Below are positions 18,664-26,484 of a DNA stretch of 44,799 nt, piece after piece. Numbering within the stretch: position 1 is the first letter of the stretch; each line of letters starts with the position of its first letter. The notes beneath the pieces were generated by a model that was not told the origin of the DNA, did not search any database, and saw only the letters and a program-made list of their open reading frames with translations. The stretch is from the NCBI GenBank assembly GCA_009693435.1, contig SHXF01000029.1, forward strand, positions 1 to 44,799, read 5' to 3'. The translations under genes were made by a program, and so were the position numbers. This stretch comes from Betaproteobacteria bacterium. Its GTDB lineage: Bacteria; Pseudomonadota; Gammaproteobacteria; Burkholderiales; SG8-39.

Positions 18664-19152
18664 ATGATGATACGCCCGACCCCGCGATTCCTGCTCTCGC
18701 ATCCGGCCCACTTCATCGCGCTCGGCTTCGGCACCGGCCTCGCGCCGGTCGCCCCCGGCACGGTGGGCACGCTGCTCGCTTTCCCGCTCTATCACCTCAT
18801 TGCGCCAGGGATGGCGCCGGAAATGTTTTTCGGCGTGCTTGTGGTGCTGTTTGCATTGGGCGTGTGGGCGTGCGACAGGACAGGCCGCGACATGGGCATA
18901 GCCGATCACGGTGCGATGAACTGGGACGAGGTGGTAGCCTTCATGCTGGTGCTCGCATTGACGCCGGAAGGGATCGGCTGGCAGGCTTTCGCCTTCTTTG
19001 CTTTCCGCGTTTTCGACGTGCTCAAGCCGCAACCGATCAAGCATTTCGACCGTACCATGAAAGGCGGCCTGGGCGTAATGTTCGATGACGTGCTGGCGGC
19101 CGGCTACACTTTGCTGCTGATGGCGCTCGTCAAGCGGTTTTTTTTGCAGTAG
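18664..19152 (+). CDS. pgpA: phosphatidylglycerophosphatase A
   Basis: A 162-residue membrane phosphatase that makes phosphatidylglycerol from its phosphate. Family motifs are GFGTGLAPVAPGTVGTLLA near 21-39, DHGAMNWDEVVAF, and the C-terminal GVMFDDVLAAGYT. Several hydrophobic helices are visible. Two adjacent ATGs (18664, 18667) are possible starts; the long upstream extension of the frame overlaps thiL and is not conserved. The end encodes KRFFLQ through a run of eight T (19138-19145), a possible slippage site. Confidence 0.94.
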   Translation: MMIRPTPRFLLSHPAHFIALGFGTGLAPVAPGTVGTLLAFPLYHLIAPGMAPEMFFGVLVVLFALGVWACDRTGRDMGIADHGAMNWDEVVAFMLVLALTPEGIGWQAFAFFAFRVFDVLKPQPIKHFDRTMKGGLGVMFDDVLAAGYTLLLMALVKRFFLQ

Positions 19153-19183
19153 CGCACGATTCGACCGATGATCGCCAGGACCG

Positions 19184-19690
19184 ATGAACAAGCCCGATGA
19201 ATTGCTGACGACCCTCGCCACGCTCGCCGGCGCGCGCCTGCAGGCGCGCGGTGTGCTGCTCGCCACGGCCGAATCGTGCACGGGTGGCTGGGTAGCGGAG
19301 GCGGTCACCGCCATCGCGGGCAGTTCGGCGTGGTTCGACCGCGGTTTTGTCACCTACTCCAACGAGGCGAAACAGGAGATGCTCGGTGTCAGCGCCGCCA
19401 CGCTGGAACGGTACGGCGCGGTCAGCGAGGCAACGGCGCGCGAAATGGCGGCGGGCGCGCTGCGTCACAGCCGCGCCGGCATTGCGCTGGCCATCACCGG
19501 CGTTGCCGGCCCCGCCGGTGGCAGTGCGGAAAAGCCGGTAGGAATGGTGTGCTTATCCTGGTCAACCAAGGCGGGCGGCACGGATGCACTCACGCGGCGA
19601 TTCGATGGCGACCGCTACGCGGTGCGCCGGCAGGCGGTAATTTGCGCGCTTCAGGGCGTGATCGAACGACTGGATGGTGGGGTGATATGA
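19184..19690 (+). CDS. pncC: nicotinamide-nucleotide amidohydrolase (CinA C-terminal domain, PncC)
   Basis: A 168-residue stand-alone CinA C-terminal domain enzyme that deamidates nicotinamide mononucleotide in pyridine nucleotide recycling. It shows LATAESCTGGWVAEAVTAI at about 27-45 with the catalytic Ser, FVTYSNEAKQEMLGV, GAVSEATAREMA and ITGVAGPAGGSAEKPVG. AGGA lies shortly before the ATG. Its stop overlaps the next gene's start by four bases (ATGA). Confidence 0.95.
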   Translation: MNKPDELLTTLATLAGARLQARGVLLATAESCTGGWVAEAVTAIAGSSAWFDRGFVTYSNEAKQEMLGVSAATLERYGAVSEATAREMAAGALRHSRAGIALAITGVAGPAGGSAEKPVGMVCLSWSTKAGGTDALTRRFDGDRYAVRRQAVICALQGVIERLDGGVI

Positions 19691-20598
19691 CCATGCTGAA
19701 TTTTCCGGCGATTCCGGCGATTCCGGCGGTGCGCGCACTTGCGATAACGGCCTGGGCCACGCTTGCGGCGCTGGCGGGAACTTCCGCTCATGCCCAGGGC
19801 AGCTTCGGCCCATACGTGCCCACGCCGACGGTGATCGTCGACCGGCTGCTCGCCTTTGCCGAAATCAGAAAAGACGACTATCTGATCGATCTGGGCTCGG
19901 GCGATGGCCGCATTGTCATTACCGCGGCAAAGCGCTATGGCGCAAGCGGCCACGGCATCGACATCCAGGAAAAGCTGGTCAGCCTTGCCAATGAAAACGC
20001 GCTGGCCGCCGGCGTCGGCGATCGGGTGCGATTCCAGCAGGGCGACCTGTTCGAGGCGGATCTGGGCCGCGCCAGCGTCATCACCCTGTACCTTCTCCCG
20101 AGCACCATTACGCGGCTGGTGCCGAAGCTGCTCGCCGAATTGAAGCCGGGCTCGCGAGTGGTTTCACATGATTACCCGCTCAAACCCTGGCCGCACGAAC
20201 GGCATACGCAGTTCGACCTCGAGGAGAAACGCAATATCAGCGGCACCACCTTGACTGTGTTGTACTACTACGTGGTTCCGGCACAGGTGCAGGGCACCTG
20301 GGAATTGCGGCTGCCGCAGGCGACGGAATCGGCTGCGGCATCGACCACTGCGCTACGCCTCGCCATAGAACAGACACCTGAACGAGTGACGGCGCGTGCC
20401 GGCGCCGGCAATGAAACGACTCTGCTGCGCAATTTTTCGGTGAAAGGCGAGGTCGTCAGCTTTACCCTGCAGCGCACGGGTGGGGCCGCGCTATCCCTAA
20501 CGGGCAAGGTTGACGCGGATGTCATGGGGGGCAGCCTAGTCACCCCTTCGGGACTGCAGTCATGGACGGCACGGCGCCTGCGGGCGGATGGCAAGTAA
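19687..20598 (+). CDS. exported class I SAM-dependent methyltransferase, copy 1
   Basis: A 303-residue protein with an N-terminal signal peptide ending near AHAQ (residues 34-37), followed by PYVPTPTVIVDRLL and a class I methyltransferase core: DLGSGDGR at 68-75, an acidic residue in GHGIDIQ near 92, VRFQQGDLFEAD and VITLYLLPS. The segment from LVPKLLAEL through GSRVVSHDYPL resembles FAM173/ATPSCKMT-like lysine methyltransferases. The C-terminal third (YYYVVPAQVQGTWELRLP onward) is a separate beta-rich region. Export is unexpected for a SAM-using enzyme. It overlaps pncC upstream and copy 2 downstream. Confidence 0.8.
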   Translation: MTMLNFPAIPAIPAVRALAITAWATLAALAGTSAHAQGSFGPYVPTPTVIVDRLLAFAEIRKDDYLIDLGSGDGRIVITAAKRYGASGHGIDIQEKLVSLANENALAAGVGDRVRFQQGDLFEADLGRASVITLYLLPSTITRLVPKLLAELKPGSRVVSHDYPLKPWPHERHTQFDLEEKRNISGTTLTVLYYYVVPAQVQGTWELRLPQATESAAASTTALRLAIEQTPERVTARAGAGNETTLLRNFSVKGEVVSFTLQRTGGAALSLTGKVDADVMGGSLVTPSGLQSWTARRLRADGK

Positions 20599-21544
20599 CC
20601 ACACCCGCATGAATCATCTCGCTGCCCGGGTCGTTCGACGAGCGCTGGCTTCGCTGTTGCTCGCGGCGGGCATCTTCATCGGCACCGTTGCACCCGGCCA
20701 TGCACAGGACAGGCAATCCAGTTCGCCGGCCGACAGGAAACCGGAGGCCAGGGACAATGACAACGTTGCCGGTCCGTACGTGCCGACGCCGTGGGTCATC
20801 GTCGCTGAAATGCTGAAGCTGGGGGACATCACGGCCGGCGACGTGGTGTACGACCTGGGCTCGGGCGACGGACGGCTGGTGATCACCGCCGCGAAGCGCT
20901 TCGGCGCGCGCGGCGTCGGGGTCGAGCTGCAGAGCACCCTGGTCGAGATGGCGGAGATCGGCGCCAGGCACGAGAAAGTTGCCGACAAGGTGAAATTCAT
21001 CCAGGGCGATCTTTTCCAGGCTGACTTCAGCGAGGCGAGCGTGGTCACGCTGTATCTGCTGCCGCGCTTCGTCACCCGGCTGGTGCCGAAACTTCGCGCC
21101 GAACTGAAAGCGGGCTCGCGCATCGTGTCCCACGACTACCCGCTTGCGCCGTGGCCGCCCGACAAGACGCTGATCTTCGACGTGGAGGAGAAGGAACAGA
21201 TCAGCGGCAGCGTGCGCACTACGCTGTACTACTACGTGGTGCCGGCGAAAATAGGCGGGACATGGCAGTTGACGCTGCCGAAGGAGCTGGCCGGCGGACC
21301 TCTGTCGATGGAAGTGGTGCAGGAACCGGATCGCCTGAGCGGCGTGGCGCGCGCCGGCCGTGATGTGCTGCCGTTGCGCGATCCGCTGGTGCGTGCCGAC
21401 AAGATCCGTTTCGGGCTGCTGCACCGGGGCAGGCTGCTCAGCCTGTCCGGCGTGGTGAGCGGCAGCGGCATGTCGGGCGAGGTTGTGGCGGGCGGCGTGC
21501 GCGATCGCTGGAGCGCGCGCCTGCAGCGCCCGGGACCGCTTTGA
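20588..21544 (+). CDS. exported class I SAM-dependent methyltransferase, copy 2
   Basis: A paralogue of the preceding gene with the same layout: a signal peptide (Arg-rich start, ALASLLLAAGIFIG core, cleavage near GHAQD), PYVPTPWVIVAEML, the SAM site DLGSGDGR at 89-96, FIQGDLFQADF, VVTLYLLPR and RIVSHDYPL. The C-terminal beta-rich region begins at YYYVVPAKIGGTWQL. ATG 20588 overlaps the previous stop; ATG 20609 is an alternative that gives a shorter signal peptide. The two copies look like an old tandem duplication. The substrate is unknown. Confidence 0.8.
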   Translation: MASNHTRMNHLAARVVRRALASLLLAAGIFIGTVAPGHAQDRQSSSPADRKPEARDNDNVAGPYVPTPWVIVAEMLKLGDITAGDVVYDLGSGDGRLVITAAKRFGARGVGVELQSTLVEMAEIGARHEKVADKVKFIQGDLFQADFSEASVVTLYLLPRFVTRLVPKLRAELKAGSRIVSHDYPLAPWPPDKTLIFDVEEKEQISGSVRTTLYYYVVPAKIGGTWQLTLPKELAGGPLSMEVVQEPDRLSGVARAGRDVLPLRDPLVRADKIRFGLLHRGRLLSLSGVVSGSGMSGEVVAGGVRDRWSARLQRPGPL

Positions 21545-21617
21545 TGGACAATCCGGAATCACGGCGTGTCGGAATCACGGCGCTGACAAGCGCGCGGCAC
21601 GCGCTTATCATGTGCAT

Positions 21618-23039
21618 ATGAACGCGAACCTTCAATCTCCCAATCAGGGCGTCCGGCCCGCGGCGGTCGCCGGCACGTTTTATCCGGGTGACGCAAAGGC
21701 GCTGCTGGCCGAGGTGGCCGACATGCTGGCGCACACGCCGGAAAGATTGCCTGCGCCCGGATTTCCCAAAGCAGTGATCGTGCCGCACGCGGGATTCATT
21801 TATTCCGGTCCGGTGGCGGCGCATGCGTACGATCTGCTGCGCGCGGCGCGCGGCATCGTCAGCCGGGTCATCCTGCTCGGTCCGTGCCACCGGGTTGGGG
21901 TGCACGGTCTGGCGCTGCCCGGGGCGCGGGCGTTCGACACGCCACTCGGGCGCGTGCCCGTCGATCAGGCCGCAGTCGCCGCCGTGCGCGGCATGCCGCA
22001 GGTGACGGAGTTTCCAGCCACCCATGCACAGGAGCACTCGCTGGAGGTGCAACTCCCCTTTCTGCAGAGCGTGCTGGGAGATTTTTCACTGGTGCCCTTC
22101 GTCGTCGGCACCGCCTCGCCGCAGCAAGTGGGCGAGGTGCTGGAGCGCCTCTGGGGCGGCCCGGAAACGCTGATCGTGATCAGTTCCGACCTGTCGCACT
22201 ATCACGCCTACGAGATTGCGCAAGAGATGGATGGCAAAACGGTGCAGGCCATACTCGATCGGGACACCGGCATCGATCACCAGCAGGCCTGTGGCGCCAC
22301 GCCTATCAGCGGCATGCTGGTGGCGGCACAGCACCATGGTTTGCGCCCCGAACTGCTCGACTGCCGCAATTCGGGTGATACCGCCGGCGGGCGAGGCCGG
22401 GTCGTGGGCTATGCAGCTTTTCGTTTTGCCGGCGACGAGCCGCCGGCGTTCGGCGCGGCGCACGGCCGGTTCCTGCTGGCGCGGGCGCGCGAGGCCATCG
22501 GCCAGAAACTCCAGGGGACACCCGTGGCGGCCGTGAACAACGCCGTATTGGCCGAACCCGCCAATGCGTGGATGCGCGAACAGCACGCGACCTTCGTCAC
22601 GCTGAAGCTCGATGGGCAATTGCGGGGCTGCGTCGGCTCGCTCGAACCGCACCGGCCGCTTGCCGAAGACGTGGCGCAGAACGCCCTGGCCGCCGCGTTC
22701 GGCGACGGCCGTTTCAAGCCGCTCAGTCGGGCCGAGTTCGAGCGGATCGAGGTCGAGGTGTCGATATTGTCGCTGCCGAAGGTGGTCGCCTTCGCCGACC
22801 ACGCCGACCTGATTGGTCAGCTTCGCCCGGGCATTGACGGCCTCATCCTGGAATACGGCGAAGGCGGCACGGCGCGCCGTGGCACGTTCCTGCCGCAGGT
22901 GTGGGAGCAACTGCCGCAGCCCGAAGCGTTTCTGCGCAACCTGAAACAGAAGGCGGGCCTGCCCGCCGACACGCCTACCAGCCGCTGCCGCATCAAGCGC
23001 TATTCGGTATTGAAATGGCGCGACTCGGACGCCATCTAG
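21618..23039 (+). CDS. fused Memo-like / AMMECR1 protein (AmmeMemoRadiSam proteins B and A)
   Basis: A 473-residue two-domain fusion. Residues about 15-275 are a Memo (LigB-fold) domain with putative metal ligands in VPHAGFIYSGP, HAQEHSLEVQLPFLQ, SSDLSHYH and ACGATPISGML. Residues about 290-465 are an AMMECR1 domain with the hallmark LRGCVGSLEP. In the AmmeMemoRadiSam system these occur with a dedicated radical SAM protein, which is indeed the next gene, five bases downstream. The biochemical role of the system is unknown. ATG 21618 gives the family N-terminus (GVRPAAVAGTFYPGD). Confidence 0.93.
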   Translation: MNANLQSPNQGVRPAAVAGTFYPGDAKALLAEVADMLAHTPERLPAPGFPKAVIVPHAGFIYSGPVAAHAYDLLRAARGIVSRVILLGPCHRVGVHGLALPGARAFDTPLGRVPVDQAAVAAVRGMPQVTEFPATHAQEHSLEVQLPFLQSVLGDFSLVPFVVGTASPQQVGEVLERLWGGPETLIVISSDLSHYHAYEIAQEMDGKTVQAILDRDTGIDHQQACGATPISGMLVAAQHHGLRPELLDCRNSGDTAGGRGRVVGYAAFRFAGDEPPAFGAAHGRFLLARAREAIGQKLQGTPVAAVNNAVLAEPANAWMREQHATFVTLKLDGQLRGCVGSLEPHRPLAEDVAQNALAAAFGDGRFKPLSRAEFERIEVEVSILSLPKVVAFADHADLIGQLRPGIDGLILEYGEGGTARRGTFLPQVWEQLPQPEAFLRNLKQKAGLPADTPTSRCRIKRYSVLKWRDSDAI

Positions 23040-23044
23040 CGGAT

Positions 23045-24145
23045 ATGACCGGGCAAATTACCGATCAAGTCTACGCGGGGCGATACTGGCACCTTCTCGA
23101 TGACGGGCGGATGCAGTGCGACCTTTGCCCGCGCGACTGTCGCTTGCATGAAGGCCAGCGCGGCGCCTGTTTCGTGCGCATGCGCGGCGAGGGCGACTGG
23201 CGCGACCGCATGATCCTCAGTACCTACGGCCGTTCGTCTGGGTTCTGCGTCGATCCGATCGAGAAAAAACCGCTGAACCATTTCTATCCGGGATCGAGCG
23301 TCCTGTCGTTCGGCACCGCGGGTTGCAACCTCGCCTGCAAGTTCTGCCAGAACTGGGATATCAGCAAGTCGCGCGATTTCGACCGGCTCGCCGACCAGGC
23401 AAGCCCGGAGACCATCGCGAAATCGGCGCAGCAGTTGGGGTGCAGGAGCGTCGCATTCACCTACAACGATCCGGTGATTTTCGCCGAGTACGCGATGGAC
23501 GTGGCGGACGCCTGCCACGCGGTCGGTGTGAAGACGGTTGCCGTGACCGCCGGCTATATCCATGCTGAGCCGCGGCGCGAGTTCTTCGCGAAGATGGATG
23601 CGGCCAACGTCGATCTGAAAGCGTTCACCGAGGATTTCTATTTCAAAATTACCAGCGCGCACCTGCAACCGGTGCTGGACACGCTGGTGTACCTCAGGCA
23701 CGAGACCGAGGTCTGGTTCGAAATCACCACGCTGCTCATCCCGGGCAAGAATGACGGCAACGAAGAACTCGAGGCGCAGTGCCGCTGGATCGCCCGGGAA
23801 CTGGGACCGGATGTGCCGCTGCATTTCACCGCGTTCCATCCGGATTACAAGATGCGGGACGTCGCGGCGACACCACCTGAAACGTTAACGCGGGCGCGCA
23901 ACATCGCCCTGTCGCACGGCCTGCGATATGTGTTCACCGGCAACGTGCATGACGCCGACGGCGGCAGTACCTATTGCCCCCACTGCAGCAATGCCCTGAT
24001 CGCCCGCGACTGGTACAACATCCTCAATTACCGGGTCACGGCCGATGGCCACTGCATGGAGTGCGGCGGCGCGATCGCCGGCCGGTTCGAGAAGTTCGGC
24101 AAGCCGTTCGGGCCGCGCCGCATCCCGGTTCGACTCGCAGCCTGA
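23045..24145 (+). CDS. AmmeMemoRadiSam system radical SAM enzyme
   Basis: A 366-residue radical SAM protein. The cluster motif CNLACKFC (CxxxCxxC) sits near residue 97 and would bind the [4Fe-4S] cluster that cleaves SAM. It is preceded by an N-terminal Cys group (CDLCPRDCRLHEGQRGAC), as in PflA-like activases. The C-terminal part has two CxxC pairs (YCPHC and HCMEC) suggesting a zinc knuckle or extra cluster. It is adjacent to the fused Memo-AMMECR1 gene, completing the three-component set. A longer start at 23015 is possible but overlaps the upstream gene. Confidence 0.93.
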   Translation: MTGQITDQVYAGRYWHLLDDGRMQCDLCPRDCRLHEGQRGACFVRMRGEGDWRDRMILSTYGRSSGFCVDPIEKKPLNHFYPGSSVLSFGTAGCNLACKFCQNWDISKSRDFDRLADQASPETIAKSAQQLGCRSVAFTYNDPVIFAEYAMDVADACHAVGVKTVAVTAGYIHAEPRREFFAKMDAANVDLKAFTEDFYFKITSAHLQPVLDTLVYLRHETEVWFEITTLLIPGKNDGNEELEAQCRWIARELGPDVPLHFTAFHPDYKMRDVAATPPETLTRARNIALSHGLRYVFTGNVHDADGGSTYCPHCSNALIARDWYNILNYRVTADGHCMECGGAIAGRFEKFGKPFGPRRIPVRLAA

Positions 24146-24164
24146 GGCACGCGAGCCGGCCGCC

Positions 24165-24680
24165 ATGTCCCCTTCCCTGCCCCAGCATATTTTTGACGAA
24201 CTGAAAGCGGCCGAGGTCCGCCAGGTAGCCTATGTGCCGGATGCCGGACACAGCGCCCTGATCCGGCTCTGTCACGCGGAGCCCGGCATGCGTGCGGTGT
24301 CGCTTACCACCGAGGAAGAAGGCGTCGCCATGCTCGCGGGCGCCTGGCTGGGCGGCGATCGCGGCGTGCTGCTGCTGCAATCCAGCGGTGTCGGCAACTG
24401 CATCAACATGCTTGCCATCAACCGCGAGTGCCGTATTCCCCTGCTCGCGCTGGTGACCATGCGCGGGGAGTGGGGGGAATTCAACCCCTGGCAGGTGCCG
24501 ATGGGCCGGTCGACCCAGGCTGCGCTCGATACCGCCGGGGTCGAAGCCTATCGCGCGGATTCCGAGGCGGATGTCGTGGAGACGGTGCAAGCCGCCGCGA
24601 AGCTTGCATTCGATTCATTCCGGCCGGTCGCGGTGCTGATAGCGCAACGGGTCATCGGCACCAAGCGCTTCGAGAAGTGA
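24165..24680 (+). CDS. ThDP-binding enzyme, PYR-domain subunit (sulfopyruvate/phosphonopyruvate decarboxylase alpha-like)
   Basis: A 171-residue protein consisting only of an N-terminal thiamine-diphosphate-binding (PYR) domain. It carries the conserved Glu in TTEEEGVAMLAGAWLGG and a LLQSSGVGNCINML segment typical of ComD-like subunits. Its partner domain is encoded by the next gene, nine bases away. In ComDE the pair decarboxylates sulfopyruvate; related split enzymes act on phosphonopyruvate or other 2-oxo acids. No phosphonate or coenzyme M genes are nearby, so the substrate is open. Confidence 0.82.
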   Translation: MSPSLPQHIFDELKAAEVRQVAYVPDAGHSALIRLCHAEPGMRAVSLTTEEEGVAMLAGAWLGGDRGVLLLQSSGVGNCINMLAINRECRIPLLALVTMRGEWGEFNPWQVPMGRSTQAALDTAGVEAYRADSEADVVETVQAAAKLAFDSFRPVAVLIAQRVIGTKRFEK

Positions 24681-24689
24681 GAACCCATC

Positions 24690-25274
24690 ATGCCCGCTCC
24701 ACTTGAACGTCGCGCCGCCATCGCGAACCTGATGCGCGGCCGCGGGGACGCGCTGGTCGTGGCCGCGCTCGGCAATCCAAGCCGCGACGTATTCTCCACC
24801 GGCGATACGCCGCACAACTTCTATCTCTGGGGCGGCATGGGGGGCGCAGTGATGCTGGGCTTCGGCCTGGCGCTGGCGCAGCCCGCGCGCAGGGTGCTGG
24901 TGGTCACCAGCGACGGCGAAATGCTGATGGGCCTGGGCTCGCTTGCAACCATAGGCGCGGAACAACCGGCCAATTTCGCCATTGCTGTGGTCGATAACGA
25001 ACGCTATGGCGAGACCGGCATGCAGGCGAGCCACACCGGCCGTGGCGTGGATCTCGCCGGCATTGCCCGCGCCGCCGGGTTCGGCGATGCGGCGACGATA
25101 CGAACCGGGGTGGAACTCGACGCGCTTGCCGCCAGGCTGTTCACGGCGCGCGGGCCGCTGTTTGCGGCGATCAAGGTGTCCTCCGATCTGGCGGCACCGT
25201 TGCTGCCGCCGCGCGATGGCCCTTACCTGCGCAGCCGCTTCCGGGAGGCGCTGCTGGGCGCGCAGGCGCATTGA
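24690..25274 (+). CDS. ThDP-binding enzyme, PP-domain subunit (sulfopyruvate decarboxylase beta-like)
   Basis: A 194-residue C-terminal thiamine-diphosphate domain. The cofactor and Mg-binding motif is visible as SDGEMLMGLGSLATIG followed about 25 residues later by VVDNERYGETG, together with FYLWGGMGGAVMLGFGLALA. It pairs with the preceding PYR subunit to make one split enzyme. Placement right after the AmmeMemoRadiSam genes, with 19- and 9-bp gaps, suggests cotranscription. Confidence 0.82.
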   Translation: MPAPLERRAAIANLMRGRGDALVVAALGNPSRDVFSTGDTPHNFYLWGGMGGAVMLGFGLALAQPARRVLVVTSDGEMLMGLGSLATIGAEQPANFAIAVVDNERYGETGMQASHTGRGVDLAGIARAAGFGDAATIRTGVELDALAARLFTARGPLFAAIKVSSDLAAPLLPPRDGPYLRSRFREALLGAQAH

Positions 25275-25323
25275 CGAGACCGGACGAGGGGGCACACGCC
25301 CACTGATCCTCTTCCGGCCGGCG

Positions 25324-26352
25324 CTAGGCCGGCGTTGGTGTCCCGGTGCCCGCCAGCTCGAAGGCCTCTGCCAGCAATTCGTAGGACCGATGGCGCGGGG
25401 CCGGATCGTAGGTCCAGGTGACGATCACCAGTTCATCGAGCTCGAGTCGGGTGGCCAGTTCATTCAGCTTACCGGCGACCTGATCCGCGGAACCCACGAT
25501 CGCCTTGCGGCGCAGTTTCTGCGAAATGGCCTTCTCCGCCGCGGACAAGGGGCGGGCCGCGGCCTCCTCGGGCGAGATCAGCGGCAGCCTTATGCCGTAT
25601 TCGCGATCGATGCTCGAGCGCTCACGCGACTTGAACTGGTGCTGGGCTTGTTCCTCCGTATCGGCGGCAAGCGCCCACACGCAGATGGTGGCCTGCGCTA
25701 TCGGGTTGCGCGGGCTGGGACGGTAGTTGCTGCGGTACAGATCCAGCGCCTGCTCCACACCGGTGCCGTCGCTGAAGAAATAAGCGAACGCATACGGCAG
25801 GCCGAAATAGGCCGCCAGTTGCGCGCCGTAGTCCGAACTGCCGAGCATCCACATGTCCGGAGTACTCGGGCCAGACGGGCTGGCAACGATTTTCCTGAAA
25901 GGATGGCCCTCCGGCAAGGGTGTGTCGGACACCCAGTGCTGCAACTCCTGCACCTGCTGGGGAAAGTGGTCATGGACGTTCTGCGGATTCGGGTTGAGGG
26001 CGTGCGCGGTCAGCTGGTCCGATCCGGGCGCGCGGCCGATGCCCATGTCGATCCGGCCGGGCGCAATCGCTTCCAGCACGCGAAACTGCTCGGCCACTTT
26101 CAATGACGAGTAGTGCGGCAGCATGATGCCCGCACTGCCGACGCGGATGCGCGGGGTGGTTGCCGCGATCGCCGCCATGAGCACCTCGGGCGCGGTTCCG
26201 ACGATGTTGCCGGAATTGTGGTGCTCCGATACCCAGTAGCGGTGGTAACCCAGTTTGTCGCAATGCCTGGCGAGCGCCAACGTTTCGCGTATTGCGGCGT
26301 CCTGCGTCTTGCCTTGCGACGCCGTCGATTGATCCAGTACCGACAATCTCAT
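25324..26352 (-). CDS. LLM-class flavin-dependent oxidoreductase (MsnO8-like)
   Basis: A 342-residue bacterial-luciferase-fold flavoprotein. The start MRLSVLDQS and the segments GYHRYWVSEHHN, VGSAGIMLPHYSSLKVAEQF and GRIDMGIGRAPGSDQLTA are characteristic of the MsnO8-type branch, which uses FMNH2 for oxygenation or related redox reactions. The frame is open upstream to 26424, but MRLSVLDQS is the family N-terminus. It is transcribed divergently from hyuA across 132 bp. The substrate is unknown. Confidence 0.87.
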   Translation of the reverse strand: MRLSVLDQSTASQGKTQDAAIRETLALARHCDKLGYHRYWVSEHHNSGNIVGTAPEVLMAAIAATTPRIRVGSAGIMLPHYSSLKVAEQFRVLEAIAPGRIDMGIGRAPGSDQLTAHALNPNPQNVHDHFPQQVQELQHWVSDTPLPEGHPFRKIVASPSGPSTPDMWMLGSSDYGAQLAAYFGLPYAFAYFFSDGTGVEQALDLYRSNYRPSPRNPIAQATICVWALAADTEEQAQHQFKSRERSSIDREYGIRLPLISPEEAAARPLSAAEKAISQKLRRKAIVGSADQVAGKLNELATRLELDELVIVTWTYDPAPRHRSYELLAEAFELAGTGTPTPA

Positions 26353-26428
26353 ATTCGTGTCTGCCTTGAAAACGCTTCGATTCATGCGGGCCAGGTTCGT
26401 GAGTCTATTCATTCGCGGGACCAATGGC

Positions 26429-26451
26429 TATACTCACGCCGCGAGCGCGGC
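26429..26451 (+). promoter_or_regulatory. candidate -10 and inverted repeat before hyuA
   Basis: TATACT at 26429-26434 is a good -10 element for hyuA, although the -35 position (TATTCA at 26406-26411) is weak. A perfect GCCGC-GAGC-GCGGC inverted repeat (26438-26451) follows immediately and could be an operator. Confidence 0.35.
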
Positions 26452-26484
26452 TAGGGCGCTTGGATCACCAGGAAAACCGGCCTC

